Below are positions 1 through 9,009 of a stretch of 51,962 nucleotides of DNA, piece after piece. How positions within the stretch are numbered: position 1 is the stretch's first letter; every line of letters starts with the position of its first letter. The notes under the pieces were generated by a model that did not search any database, had not been told where the DNA came from, and was given only the letters and a program-made list of their open reading frames with translations. This stretch comes from an uncultured Clostridia bacterium (GTDB taxonomy: Bacteria > Bacillota > Clostridia > TANB77 > CAG-508). A program made the position numbers and the translations under genes. Location of the stretch: contig CALXCG010000006.1 in NCBI GenBank assembly GCA_944386745.1, forward strand, positions 1-51,962. The letters run 5' to 3'.

Positions 1-33
1 TATCCTGAGCCAGGATCAAACTCTCTTGTTTTT
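1..33 (-). rRNA. rrs: 16S rRNA gene, 5' end (partial)
   Basis: Read on the minus strand, the window edge carries the near-universal 16S start AGAGTTTGATCCTGGCTCAG (complement of about 5-24). The rest of the gene lies beyond the left edge. The mature 5' end is placed near 33 by analogy with other Bacillota and is approximate. Two promoters and a leader lie upstream at 36-508. Confidence 0.95.
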
Positions 34-246
34 TATCTCAATTAATTTTATTAATCAAAATTTTTGAAGAGTTTTTTTCAAGCTCTTAAACTTCTTACTT
101 TTTTGGCTAAAAAACTTTTAAAAAATTTACTTTTTCGGTACTTTTCTTTTTGCAAAGAAATTTACCGCTTCGGTTTATTCTCTAAAGGATTTTATTGTTT
201 ATTTTTCAATGTACTTTTATGTTCCCTCTTTCGGTGAACTTTTTGT

Positions 247-275
247 ATTATACTATACCTTTTTTTCTTTGTCAA
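247..275 (-). promoter_or_regulatory. Promoter P2 of the rRNA operon
   Basis: On the minus strand there is a perfect TTGACA (275-270), a 17-base spacer and a perfect TATAAT (252-247). It fires towards the 16S gene, leaving a leader of roughly 210 bases. Both boxes match the housekeeping sigma-A consensus. Confidence 0.9.
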
Positions 276-385
276 CACTTTTTCGACATTTTTTTAAAAA
301 TTTTTTTTATTAGGATTTTTTTAGTTTACAATACCTAATTTTAGTAATTAAATTGTAGTTTTGTCTAGTAAAAAGTGCAAAATAA

Positions 386-443
386 AAATTAGTAATCTTT
401 ATGTACTATTATATTTTTCTCGTGCGTTTTTTATTACTAATTT
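386..443 (-). repeat. Inverted repeat between the two rRNA promoters
   Basis: AAATTAGTAAT (386-396) is perfectly complementary to ATTACTAATTT (433-443). In the minus-strand transcript from P1 it would form a hairpin followed by a U-rich run, so it could be an attenuator for P1 or another of the palindromes that fill the spacers here. The rest of 36-527 is A+T-rich leader with no gene. Confidence 0.45.
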
Positions 444-479
444 ATATTTTTTATATCATTTGTTGCTAGGTACTTTTTA

Positions 480-508
480 ATAATACCACGATTATTTTTA
501 TAAGTCAA
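480..508 (-). promoter_or_regulatory. Upstream rRNA promoter P1
   Basis: TTGACT (508-503), 17 bases, TATTAT (485-480) on the minus strand. It lies about 230 bases upstream of P2, the tandem arrangement common for Bacillota rRNA operons. It sits just after the end of the O-antigen ligase-like gene. Confidence 0.7.
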
Positions 509-527
509 TACATTTTTTAAAAATTTT

Positions 528-1904
528 TTAGGATTTTTTTGGTAGGCTGTTACCATCCATAATTTCCTGTTTATATAACATACCTAATAGTATAAAGAAA
601 TATGGTGATGTATAGTACATAGAGTTTCCAAACATAGCTGATATTAGATATGCAATAATTGTAAATAATACACTTTGATATATCATATTATCAAAATTCA
701 TCCTTCTAAAACCTCTAATAAGTATTAACCCTATTCCACATATATAAAATATCATTCCTGGAATTCCAGAAGTAGTTGCTAATTGCAGAACCAAATTATG
801 TGGCCTATCTTGGTTTATATTATATTTTTTGTATTCTCCTTGTAGGTTATCTGCTCCATATCCTAATATTGGATTTTTTAAAAATATTTTTATACCATAT
901 TTCCATAGTCTCATTCTTCCGCTTCCTGCTTTTTCTATTTGTTTTTCTTCATTATTAATTACTGTTATACTATTTTTTTCTGTTTTTTCCGTTTCATTAT
1001 TAGTAGCTTTTTGTTTCGTTATACTAAATATACGGCTTATGTCTTTACTGAATATTTGTATATTGTTATATACTATATTTTTTCCATCGTACTGTGTAAA
1101 TATAGACAGTACTATAAATATCATAATTGAAATAGTGCACAAGAATTTATATTTTTTCTTATATATACAGTATATAGAAAACAATAAAATAGTAATTAAA
1201 ATTGCTAAATAGCATCCAAAAGTATTATTTATTATTAAAAAATGTAATAAAATTATATAAGATACCAAATAAAATATTTTCATTATTTTATTTTTTTCTA
1301 GTATAAAAAGTAGGTTTGACAATGTAGTTGCTATAAGTAGGTAATATCCATAATGATTTTGATTATAAAATACTCCTGCCTTTATATCTTTATAAAGTAT
1401 TACTCTTCCAAATATAATATTATTATTTACAAGATATATTAATAATATATTAGTTACCGCTACTACTAAAAAAGTATTTAACAAATATTTTTTTAATTTA
1501 TTAGATTCAATTGAAAACGCACATGAAAAGAATCCTGCATATATAATATATGTAATAAAACCTTCTTTTCTATATCCGTCTCCATAAAAAGCATTATACT
1601 TGTTTTCTGCAAATGCACACGAAATGAATGTCCAAATCAAATATCCAATCAAAAATATGATTGGCAATAATTCTTTTGCTAATAGTTTTCTATTTTGACT
1701 TTTTATTATTTTTTTACAAATTGTAAATATAAATATGTATATGCCTATTAGTCCTACTATCTGCATATATTTATATTCATAGCTTTTTATTATTAAAGAT
1801 GTTGGTTTTAATAATTTTAAATTTGGAATCATAATCCAAATAAATAATAATGAAAATAATATAACATCTTTTACTTTTGTAATCCTACACTTCTTCTGTT
1901 CCAA
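528..1904 (-). CDS. O-antigen ligase/polymerase family membrane protein (Wzy_C type)
   Basis: 458 residues with about ten hydrophobic segments. The family signature lies in the last third: an RMRLWKYGIKIFLKNPILGY stretch followed by a RPHNLVLQLATTSG motif and further membrane spans. This is the Wzy_C/O-antigen ligase domain, whose members join or polymerise lipid-linked glycans outside the membrane. In a Gram-positive the substrate is probably a teichoic acid, capsule or glycoprotein glycan, which cannot be told from sequence. A hydrophilic extracellular loop rich in E/K/N lies around residues 275-325. Its start at 1904 has only a weak purine-rich site upstream. The gene ends only about 20 bases before rRNA promoter P1, with no clear terminator between. 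Confidence 0.8.
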   Translation of the reverse strand: MEQKKCRITKVKDVILFSLLFIWIMIPNLKLLKPTSLIIKSYEYKYMQIVGLIGIYIFIFTICKKIIKSQNRKLLAKELLPIIFLIGYLIWTFISCAFAENKYNAFYGDGYRKEGFITYIIYAGFFSCAFSIESNKLKKYLLNTFLVVAVTNILLIYLVNNNIIFGRVILYKDIKAGVFYNQNHYGYYLLIATTLSNLLFILEKNKIMKIFYLVSYIILLHFLIINNTFGCYLAILITILLFSIYCIYKKKYKFLCTISIMIFIVLSIFTQYDGKNIVYNNIQIFSKDISRIFSITKQKATNNETEKTEKNSITVINNEEKQIEKAGSGRMRLWKYGIKIFLKNPILGYGADNLQGEYKKYNINQDRPHNLVLQLATTSGIPGMIFYICGIGLILIRGFRRMNFDNMIYQSVLFTIIAYLISAMFGNSMYYTSPYFFILLGMLYKQEIMDGNSLPKKS

Positions 1905-1935
1905 TTTTTCCCCTTTTTATTAATTTAATTTTTAT

Positions 1936-2838
1936 TTATAAAACAGCTCCTATTATTCCTGCATCATTTTCTAAAATTGCTGTTTCGATTTTTATTTCTT
2001 TTCTTGAATTAAATAATAAGCTATCTTTTAACAGTTTATTTTCTAATCTATCCAATAAAACATCTTTAAAATAAACAAAACTACCACCAATTCCAATTAC
2101 TTCTGGTTCAAAAATGTTTATTAAATTTGATATTCCTATACTTAAATCTTCTATATATTCTTCTATTATATTATTTATTGCAGAAAAATCTTTATCATTA
2201 GTTTTAATATTTCTTAATAAGTTCAATAGTTGTTTGCTATCTGTTTGTTCATCATATCCTAATTTTTTTCTTAAATTATTTTTTAACACTTTCATTGATG
2301 CATATTGTTGCCAACATCCAAACTTTCCACATCCACATAGTAATCCATCTTTTTCTATAATCATGTGTCCAAATTCACATCCCGGCAAATTTCCTGCATC
2401 TAATAATTTATTATTAATTATTACTGCTCCACCAATCCCTGTTCCTAGTGTTAAAAATAAGCTTCTATTATATTCCTTTAAGCATCCAAATTTATATTCT
2501 GCAATCGCTGCACATTTAGCATCATTTTTTATTTTTATAGGTACCTTTGTTTTTTTTGATAACTTTTCTACTATGTTATATTCTTCTATTCCTAGATTAT
2601 ATGCTCTAATAATTTTTCCATCTTGTATAGTTCCTGGTGCTGCAATTCCTATTTTTTCTATTTTGTATTTTGTACTTAGATCTTTTATATGTTCTAAAAT
2701 ATTATTTTTTATTGTTTTCTCAATATGTTTTTTCTCATTGTTTAAAATTCTTTTTTCAAATTTTTCTATAATTTTTCCTTTATTGTTCACGACGCCAATT
2801 GCAATGTGACTTCCTCCTAAATCTATTCCAACTTTCAT
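1936..2838 (-). CDS. ROK family sugar kinase (glucokinase-like)
   Basis: 300 residues, the normal length for ROK kinases. The N-terminus has the phosphate-binding motif DLGGSHIAIGVV. The centre has the LGTGIGGAVI loop, the ROK glycine/His signature (GCEFGHM) and the zinc-binding CGCGKFGCWQ, where three cysteines plus the upstream His hold zinc. Enzymes of this type phosphorylate glucose, N-acetylglucosamine or related hexoses with ATP. There is no N-terminal helix-turn-helix, so this is a kinase rather than a NagC/XylR regulator. It lies 31 bases upstream of the O-antigen ligase-like gene on the same strand and may be co-transcribed with it. The exact sugar is not predictable. Confidence 0.85.
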   Translation of the reverse strand: MKVGIDLGGSHIAIGVVNNKGKIIEKFEKRILNNEKKHIEKTIKNNILEHIKDLSTKYKIEKIGIAAPGTIQDGKIIRAYNLGIEEYNIVEKLSKKTKVPIKIKNDAKCAAIAEYKFGCLKEYNRSLFLTLGTGIGGAVIINNKLLDAGNLPGCEFGHMIIEKDGLLCGCGKFGCWQQYASMKVLKNNLRKKLGYDEQTDSKQLLNLLRNIKTNDKDFSAINNIIEEYIEDLSIGISNLINIFEPEVIGIGGSFVYFKDVLLDRLENKLLKDSLLFNSRKEIKIETAILENDAGIIGAVL

Positions 2839-2923
2839 TTTATTTAAATTCTATCATATATACCTAAATATGATTTCCTTTCTTAAAGATTTCATTATTA
2901 TGCACCACTGTATAAAAGGGACA

Positions 2924-2957
2924 AATGTCGCATGAGAAACGTCCCCAATGCGACATT
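2924..2957. repeat. REP-like hairpin after pilC
   Basis: AATGTCGCAT (2924-2933) pairs with ATGCGACATT (2948-2957) around a loop holding GTCCCC. The pilC stop codon TAA (2958-2956, minus) overlaps the outer stem bases. The same TAATGTC plus GGGAC motif occurs at 14442 and 15267. Confidence 0.75.
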
Positions 2958-4302
2958 ATACATCATATGCTGAGAATAAGAAGTTACCCATATAAACTTG
3001 GATACATGGTACTAATACAACTAATACGAAGAAGATTAATACTACTCCAACTATTGCATATACCACTTGTGGTAAAGCCTTCATTATCTTTGTCATTATA
3101 TTGTCTATATCTATTTCCATATATTCAACTAATTTTTCCATCATTTCTGTCAAATCTGTTTGCATTCCTATTTTTAACATTTCTGTAATCATTGGTTTTG
3201 CAAGTCCTGATTTTTCAAATGGTTCTACCCACGATGATCCTGTTAAAATATTGTTTAAAGATGTCTCTATTATTGATAATAATACATAGTTTTGTATTAC
3301 ATTTTTACTAACATCTATTGCGTCTTGTATTCTCATTCCATTTTGTAAATTTAATAACATCGCTTTTAAAAATCTTGAAAAGTCAAGTGCAAATATTAAT
3401 TCTCCGAATATTGGCATTTTATATTTAAAATAGTGAAAATTATATTTACCTTTGGGTGTATTGATATAAAATACAATTAACGCTATTATAGCAACTATTA
3501 TTAATACTGGAATATACCAATATTGTATAAATTTATTTACAAAATCTGCAAACCATAATGTTATTGCAGGTAATGTTTCATCTGTTCCTAATTCATCAAA
3601 TATTCCTTGTATTGCGGGTATTGCAAATAGAGTTCCAACAAATAACATTACTATTAATAATACAAATTGTATAATATTTGGAATTAAGATTGATTTTAAT
3701 TTTTTATTTAGTGCTTCTGTATCATCTAAATACTTAACAGCTTGCTCTAATGAATTTGTAAGTGAACCTGATAATTCTCCTACTTTTATCATATTTACAT
3801 ATATATATGGAAATACGTTTGAATAATATTCCATTGTAGTATACATATTTTCTCCAGCTTCTAGACCCGCTAAAATATCTTCTAAAACACCTCTAAATGA
3901 AATATTTTCTGTACTTTCAATAATAGTTGTTAAAGCATGTATATTGTTAAAGTTTGCTTTTTTTAGCAAATAGAAATTCTGTGTAAATACAACCAAGTCT
4001 CTTTGTGTAATTTTTTCAGTTTTAGCGAAGTATAAATTTATTTTTTCTTTTGTTGATTGTGTTTTGCTTTTTACTCCTATTTGCGTTGTATTCACATTTT
4101 TCATAATTTCTTGAATGTTTGTTATATTCTTCTTTTGCTTTTTAGGTGTTCTTTTAGACCTATAAGAAATTTGCTCAATTGATATAGGCATTAAGTTATT
4201 ATTTTTTAGCATTTTTATAAGTCCTTGCCTGCTTGGTGATTCAACTCTATTTCTTACAATTAATCCCGTTTTTGTAACAGCCTTATAGGTATAAGTAGGC
4301 AT
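2956..4302 (-). CDS. pilC: Type IV pilus inner-membrane platform protein PilC/GspF
   Basis: 448 residues. The opening MPTYTYKAVTKTGLIVRNRV is typical of the family. Two T2SSF domains follow (about 110-235 and 310-440), with three hydrophobic segments near 210-235, 260-282 and 415-440. PilC is the platform through which the PilB and PilT motors drive pilus assembly and retraction. It is the last gene of the pilus operon, 14 bases after pilT. Its linker at about 65-100 is rich in K/T/Q. The TAA stop overlaps a REP-like hairpin. Confidence 0.92.
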   Translation of the reverse strand: MPTYTYKAVTKTGLIVRNRVESPSRQGLIKMLKNNNLMPISIEQISYRSKRTPKKQKKNITNIQEIMKNVNTTQIGVKSKTQSTKEKINLYFAKTEKITQRDLVVFTQNFYLLKKANFNNIHALTTIIESTENISFRGVLEDILAGLEAGENMYTTMEYYSNVFPYIYVNMIKVGELSGSLTNSLEQAVKYLDDTEALNKKLKSILIPNIIQFVLLIVMLFVGTLFAIPAIQGIFDELGTDETLPAITLWFADFVNKFIQYWYIPVLIIVAIIALIVFYINTPKGKYNFHYFKYKMPIFGELIFALDFSRFLKAMLLNLQNGMRIQDAIDVSKNVIQNYVLLSIIETSLNNILTGSSWVEPFEKSGLAKPMITEMLKIGMQTDLTEMMEKLVEYMEIDIDNIMTKIMKALPQVVYAIVGVVLIFFVLVVLVPCIQVYMGNFLFSAYDV

Positions 4303-4316
4303 TATATTATCCTCCT

Positions 4317-5414
4317 TTATTTGTTTTTATTAATTTTGAGTTGCATAATAGTTCTATTTAATATCTCAATATTTTTTTCTTCTATTTGAGATTTTGCTTG
4401 GTCTAACGTTATTTTGTCTTGGACAAATAATTCTGCTAAGGAATTTATTAGTCCAATACTTCCCTTTTCTAATCCACTTTGTATTGCATCTTCTATTTCT
4501 GATACACTTAATTTTTCTTTTCTTATTATACCTGCAACTACATTGTCTACAACCATTACTTCAGGTACTAATACTAGTTTTCCATCTCTTCCTTTTAGTA
4601 ATCTTTGTGATACTACTAATTTTAATAATGCTGATAATAAATATTTGACACTAGCTTGGTCTCTTACTTCATAGAAGTTTATCATTCTATCAATGGTTTC
4701 TGCACATGATTTTGTGTGTAAAGTTCCTATTACTAAGTGTCCTGATTCAGCCATTTCAATTGCTGCTTCCATTGTTGTTTTATCACGTATCTCTCCAATT
4801 ACTAGTATATCACAATCCTCTCTTAAAGAGTTTTTAACTCCATCACTAAATGTTAGTATATCTCTTCCTTTTCCTACTTCTTTTTGTACTATTAAAGATT
4901 TTTTAGAATGATGCTTATATTCTATTGGGTTTTCTAGTGTTAGTATTTTTTTATTTTGGTTTTCATTAATATAATTTATTAAAGCATTTAATGTTGTAGT
5001 TTTACCAGAGTTTGTTTTACCTGTAACTAAGATCAATCCTTGTGGCTGATATGTCATTCTTCTTACTATATCAGGTACACCTAATGACTCATATGTTGGT
5101 AATTCATTTTTTATTAATCTTAAAGTACATAGTGGTATATCATCAGAAAGTGATATATTAACTCTTAAACGGATATCTCTATGAACGTATGACATATCTA
5201 ATCTTCTATTAGTATTGAATACTTCATCTTTTTCTATATTTCCTTGTACTAAAGTATCATAGATTTCATACATATCATCTTCTGTTAATATTTCGCTACC
5301 TTCTACTGGTAACAAATCTCTTGCCACTCTAAGCATCGGTTTGTTTCCGCATATTAGATGTACATCTGATGCATCAACTTCCATAGCTTTATCTAGTATT
5401 TCACTTAAATTCAT
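4317..5414 (-). CDS. pilT: Type IV pilus retraction ATPase PilT-like
   Basis: 365 residues, close to the usual 340-370. Features are the N-terminal PAS-like domain, a P-loop near residue 135, the Asp box with the DCDILVIGEIRD Walker B, and the His box GHLVIGTLHT. PilT hexamers depolymerise pili for twitching. The Walker A reads GKTNSGKT in place of the usual GPTGSGKS: the Lys and Thr that matter are kept but the Pro-Thr-Gly is changed. The gene sits between pilB (25 bases upstream) and pilC, so it belongs to the pilus operon. Confidence 0.9.
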   Translation of the reverse strand: MNLSEILDKAMEVDASDVHLICGNKPMLRVARDLLPVEGSEILTEDDMYEIYDTLVQGNIEKDEVFNTNRRLDMSYVHRDIRLRVNISLSDDIPLCTLRLIKNELPTYESLGVPDIVRRMTYQPQGLILVTGKTNSGKTTTLNALINYINENQNKKILTLENPIEYKHHSKKSLIVQKEVGKGRDILTFSDGVKNSLREDCDILVIGEIRDKTTMEAAIEMAESGHLVIGTLHTKSCAETIDRMINFYEVRDQASVKYLLSALLKLVVSQRLLKGRDGKLVLVPEVMVVDNVVAGIIRKEKLSVSEIEDAIQSGLEKGSIGLINSLAELFVQDKITLDQAKSQIEEKNIEILNRTIMQLKINKNK

Positions 5415-5439
5415 AATTTAATTTCCTCCTTTGTGGATT

Positions 5440-7077
5440 TTAATAAAATAATAATTTTTTGTTTAGCTCATCTAATGTCGTTAATCCTTTAATCACTTTT
5501 CCTATTCCATCTATTAACAAAGGTTTATAATTTTGTTCTAATGCTTTTTTTCTAATCTCTAAACTTGATTTTCCATTCATTATTTCTTCTTTTATTTCAT
5601 CTGTGATATTTAATATCTCAAAAATTCCGATTCTGTCATAATATCCTGTATTGTTGCAATGCTTACATCCTACTGCATCATAAGTTTGTCCACTTAAATC
5701 AAAGTCTACTCCATATTTTTCTCCTAGACTTGTTATTATTTTTTTCTCTTCATCATTAAAAGCTCTTTCTTTTCTACACTTCGTGCATAACTTTCTTACT
5801 AATCTTTGTGATATTGAAGTTGCAAGCGTACTTGATATATCATAATCTGAAAGACCTAATTTTCTTAATCTAGTGATTACTTCTATAGCATCTATTGTAT
5901 GTATTGTTGAAAGTACATAGTGTCCTGTTTGTCCAGCTTGTATCGCTATTTCCCCAGTCTCTGTATCTCTTATTTCTCCTACTAATATAACATCTGGGTC
6001 TTGTCTTAAAACTGTTCTAAGAGAAGATGAAAAAGAAGATTTATTTTCATCTATTTCAATTTGGTTTAAACCTCTTATTCTAATTTCTACTGGATCTTCA
6101 ATTGTGGTTATATTAATTTCTGGACTATTTAGATAATCTATAATACTATATAATGTTGTTGTTTTACCTTCTCCTGTTGGTGCAGCTATTATTGTTATAC
6201 TGTTTCTTTTATTTATACTTCTCTTTAGTTCATCTTCAGTTGCTGGAAATCCTAAATCAAATATATTTTTTATATTTTCATTTTTCTTTAATAATCTTAA
6301 AACAAATTTTTCTCCATATACATTTGGTTGTGAAGATACACGTATATTATAATCATCATATAATAATATTCTCCCATCTTGTGCTTCTTGTTTTTCTTGA
6401 TGCATATTTGATATAGCTTTCAATCTTCCTATTACTTGTTGTTGTTTAGATTTATTTATTTTAGCAGCTGTAAATAATTCTCCATCTATTCTATATCTTA
6501 CTCTTACTTCATCAGCCATTGGCTCAATATGGATATCACTGGCCCTTCTATCTATTCCAGTTTTTATAATGCTATCTACTAAATTAGTAACAGTATCATT
6601 TCTACCTTCAAGTGCGAAATCTTCTCTTGAAGTTCCTTCTAAAGATTTTAAAATTCTTTCTATATCACTTTCAAATGTAATATAGCTTTCCATTACTAAT
6701 CCTTTGTTTAACATTATTAATCTTAAATTATCAATATTTTTATTTTTTGCGTTATTCGCAAAACATATTTTAATTTTTCCGTTATTTATTTCAAATGGAA
6801 CAGCTTTATTTTCTTTTGCGATATCTAAAGATATATAATCTGTTAATTTTATTTTTATTTTGCTTGGATTTAAAATAATTCCTTTTTCCCCTACAATATC
6901 TCCAATTGCTTCGATAAGTTTAGTAGGATCGCATACATCTAATATATATAAAATATCTCCCAATTTTTTATTTGGATGTTCTTTTTGATATTGTAAAGCC
7001 TTTTCTATATCAATTTCTGTTACAATTCCTCTTTTTACAAGTTCAACTCCAATTGGCTGTTTTCTTCGTAATTCCAT
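5440..7077 (-). CDS. pilB: Type IV pilus assembly ATPase PilB/GspE
   Basis: 545 residues. The N-terminal T2SSE_N domain (about 1-150) is followed by the secretion ATPase core with Walker A APTGEGKTTT, the Walker B region DPDVILVGEIRDTETGE, and the His box. The four-cysteine zinc motif CTKC...CKHC near 455-495 separates assembly motors (PilB/GspE) from PilT. It powers pilin polymerisation at the cytoplasmic face. It is followed directly by pilT and pilC and preceded by minor pilins. The start at 7077 is preceded by a purine-rich AAAGGGAGGCA site. Confidence 0.94.
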   Translation of the reverse strand: MELRRKQPIGVELVKRGIVTEIDIEKALQYQKEHPNKKLGDILYILDVCDPTKLIEAIGDIVGEKGIILNPSKIKIKLTDYISLDIAKENKAVPFEINNGKIKICFANNAKNKNIDNLRLIMLNKGLVMESYITFESDIERILKSLEGTSREDFALEGRNDTVTNLVDSIIKTGIDRRASDIHIEPMADEVRVRYRIDGELFTAAKINKSKQQQVIGRLKAISNMHQEKQEAQDGRILLYDDYNIRVSSQPNVYGEKFVLRLLKKNENIKNIFDLGFPATEDELKRSINKRNSITIIAAPTGEGKTTTLYSIIDYLNSPEINITTIEDPVEIRIRGLNQIEIDENKSSFSSSLRTVLRQDPDVILVGEIRDTETGEIAIQAGQTGHYVLSTIHTIDAIEVITRLRKLGLSDYDISSTLATSISQRLVRKLCTKCRKERAFNDEEKKIITSLGEKYGVDFDLSGQTYDAVGCKHCNNTGYYDRIGIFEILNITDEIKEEIMNGKSSLEIRKKALEQNYKPLLIDGIGKVIKGLTTLDELNKKLLFY

Positions 7078-7167
7078 TTGTCTATGCCTCCCTTTCTTTT
7101 GTGTTCTTTTTTATTATACTATATTTATTTATTTTTGTATCAAAATTTTAAAAATTACTAAAAATTA

Positions 7168-7602
7168 CTAATTTGCTAATGTATATGTAGTTTCTCTTGT
7201 TCTATTTCCTGCTTGAAATTTAACTTCTATTACATCCTTACCATTTTTTATGTTTCTTGTAAAAGTACAATTTGTTACACCATTTGCAATTTTCACTTGA
7301 TTTCTATATATTCCTTTATTTTCTGGAATAAATGTATATTGTACTCCATTGTCAAAGGCCACATAATTTTGACCATCTTCTGTTGTTCCACAATCTAATA
7401 TTTTTATATTTGAATGGTTTATTTCATCAGAGAAAAAGCTATTAAATTTAGTATATTCTATTATAGGATCTAAATTTTGTGTAGTATCATTGATATTACT
7501 GTAAAAAAACGTACTAATAATCGCTACCACTCCAACAACTATTGCCATTACAATTACATATATTGTTAACGAAATTAATGTAATACCTTTTTGTGATTTC
7601 AT
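7168..7602 (-). CDS. Prepilin-like protein (minor pilin/pseudopilin)
   Basis: 144 residues. A short basic leader MKSQKG precedes a hydrophobic helix beginning ITLISLTIYVIVMAIVVG, so the prepilin peptidase would cut after Gly6. Position +5 is Ser where most class III signals have Glu, as in minor pilins that cap or initiate the fibre. The C-terminal half is a beta-rich domain with two cysteines (near 77 and 113) that may pair. It lies in the pilus operon between another minor pilin and pilB. No named subfamily is recognisable. Confidence 0.75.
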   Translation of the reverse strand: MKSQKGITLISLTIYVIVMAIVVGVVAIISTFFYSNINDTTQNLDPIIEYTKFNSFFSDEINHSNIKILDCGTTEDGQNYVAFDNGVQYTFIPENKGIYRNQVKIANGVTNCTFTRNIKNGKDVIEVKFQAGNRTRETTYTLAN

Positions 7603-7643
7603 ATTAAATTCCTTTCAATTTTGAATTATTTTAATAATAATCA

Positions 7644-8069
7644 TTAATTACTATCTTTTGATAAAACTGTTGATAGTTCCACTGTTTGTGTTTTTCCTTT
7701 AAACATATATGAAATCTGAACTGTCACTTGTTTTACCAAATCTGAAATTTCATCTTCATTCCCATCGATATCAGTGTAGTCTTTTATTATTACTTTTTTA
7801 TAAAAACCTGCAGTTTCAGTTTCTTCATCTTTATATGGATTGCCTCCATTATTCAAGCTAATAGTTTCTATTGGTTCAAAACCTGCATTTTTTATATTTT
7901 CTATTTCATCAACTGCTAAATATGTTGCTTCTGATTTTAATTCAACTTCCCTGGAAGAGCTGTTAAAATTATATATTAGTAGTGATATTAGTGAAACAAA
8001 TATAAACAATACTATTACTGAAATTGCTATATCTATTCCTGTAAAACCTTTTTCACTTTTAATTTTCAT
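7644..8069 (-). CDS. Prepilin-like protein (minor pilin)
   Basis: 141 residues. The leader MKIKSEKG is followed by a hydrophobic helix starting FTGIDIAISVIVLFIF, so the expected cut is after Gly8. Position +5 is Asp in place of the canonical Glu, a conservative change. The remainder is hydrophilic with an Asp/Glu-rich region near 95-115. It is transcribed between the prepilin peptidase and the 144-residue minor pilin, which suggests that the two work together in the pilus tip. Confidence 0.72.
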   Translation of the reverse strand: MKIKSEKGFTGIDIAISVIVLFIFVSLISLLIYNFNSSSREVELKSEATYLAVDEIENIKNAGFEPIETISLNNGGNPYKDEETETAGFYKKVIIKDYTDIDGNEDEISDLVKQVTVQISYMFKGKTQTVELSTVLSKDSN

Positions 8070-8102
8070 CTTCTCATTCCTTTCAGCGGTGATATTAATA
8101 TT

Positions 8103-8915
8103 TTAAACATAATAGCTATTTAAGAGTACTAATATCAATACAATTATATTGCTTGTTCCTAAATAAAAAGCTATACTTATTTGCTTTGCTATATAGTTAT
8201 CAGATTTTATTTGCTTGTTTCTACCTTGTTTCATTTTGCATATAATCATATATATTGCAATTGCTAACAATACAAGTGCTAAGGTAATAGCAACAACAAG
8301 TTCACTTGTAAATATCACCATTGTTATTATCATTAATAGTATTCCTATTAGATAACTGTTTTTTGCTAATCTTTTTAATGTTATTGTATCTAACGTTAAT
8401 ATTATAATATATAGAATTAAATACATGGCATATCTATATATATTAGTTAAATCTACTATGCATAGATATATCATATACATAATAGATATTACTATCCCAT
8501 ATATTGAAACACTTTTTTCAACTTTTCTATTTTCTTTATCTATTCCAGCAATTAATATTATAAATGTTAAATATAAAACCACAAATGAGAAATCAACTAT
8601 ATGAAGTAAATTGAGTGTTTCAAATCTTATTCCTAGTAAAAATGCAAATACAACAAATAATGTTCCTGACAATATTTCTAATATAAAATATCTTGGTCTT
8701 ATTTTTTCTTTACAATATCTGCATTTTCCTCTTAAAGCTATATAACTGATAATGGGAAATAAGTCTAATAATCCTAATTTGTGATTACAATTAGGACAAT
8801 ATGAATGGGTATGTATAATATCTTGTTTTTTTGGAATTCTATATACTGCTAATGTAAAAAAACTTCCGAATAAACTTCCTATTATAAATATTATTATGTA
8901 TAAAAATATGTTCAT
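8103..8915 (-). CDS. Prepilin peptidase (type IV, GspO/PilD), second Asp motif atypical
   Basis: 270 residues, with about seven or eight membrane segments. The N-terminal A24_N domain is intact, with the start GSLFGSFFTLAVYRIP and paired zinc cysteines CPNC and CRYC around 41-70. PilD cuts the prepilin leader and N-methylates the new end. In the aspartyl protease half, the first catalytic Asp is probably in AGIDKENR. The second motif, normally GxGD, appears to read LTLDTITLK, keeping Asp without the glycines. The gene lies between the pilin genes of the operon, which fits its role. See the finding on the altered motif. Confidence 0.82.
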   Translation of the reverse strand: MNIFLYIIIFIIGSLFGSFFTLAVYRIPKKQDIIHTHSYCPNCNHKLGLLDLFPIISYIALRGKCRYCKEKIRPRYFILEILSGTLFVVFAFLLGIRFETLNLLHIVDFSFVVLYLTFIILIAGIDKENRKVEKSVSIYGIVISIMYMIYLCIVDLTNIYRYAMYLILYIIILTLDTITLKRLAKNSYLIGILLMIITMVIFTSELVVAITLALVLLAIAIYMIICKMKQGRNKQIKSDNYIAKQISIAFYLGTSNIIVLILVLLNSYYV

Positions 8916-8963
8916 TTTTCTTTCCTATCTTTATTCTTTCTATTTTATAGCCGTTTTTAAATT

Positions 8964-8994
8964 TAGCCATACACACGTTGTGTGCGTATGGCTA
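8964..8994. terminator. Strong hairpin after the major pilin genes
   Basis: TAGCCATAC...GTATGGCTA with an inner CACAC/GTGTG stem, a near-perfect palindrome. The T-run follows it only on the plus strand, so on the pilin (minus) transcript it is more likely a stabilising or partial attenuation hairpin that lets the pilins be made in excess over the downstream genes. Confidence 0.55.
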
Positions 8995-9009
8995 TTTTTA
9001 TATTTCTAA

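Noticed and set aside
2114..2809. 231-residue plus-strand open frame
   Set aside because: It lies wholly opposite the ROK kinase gene, has no ribosome-binding site, and its composition is that of an antisense reading.
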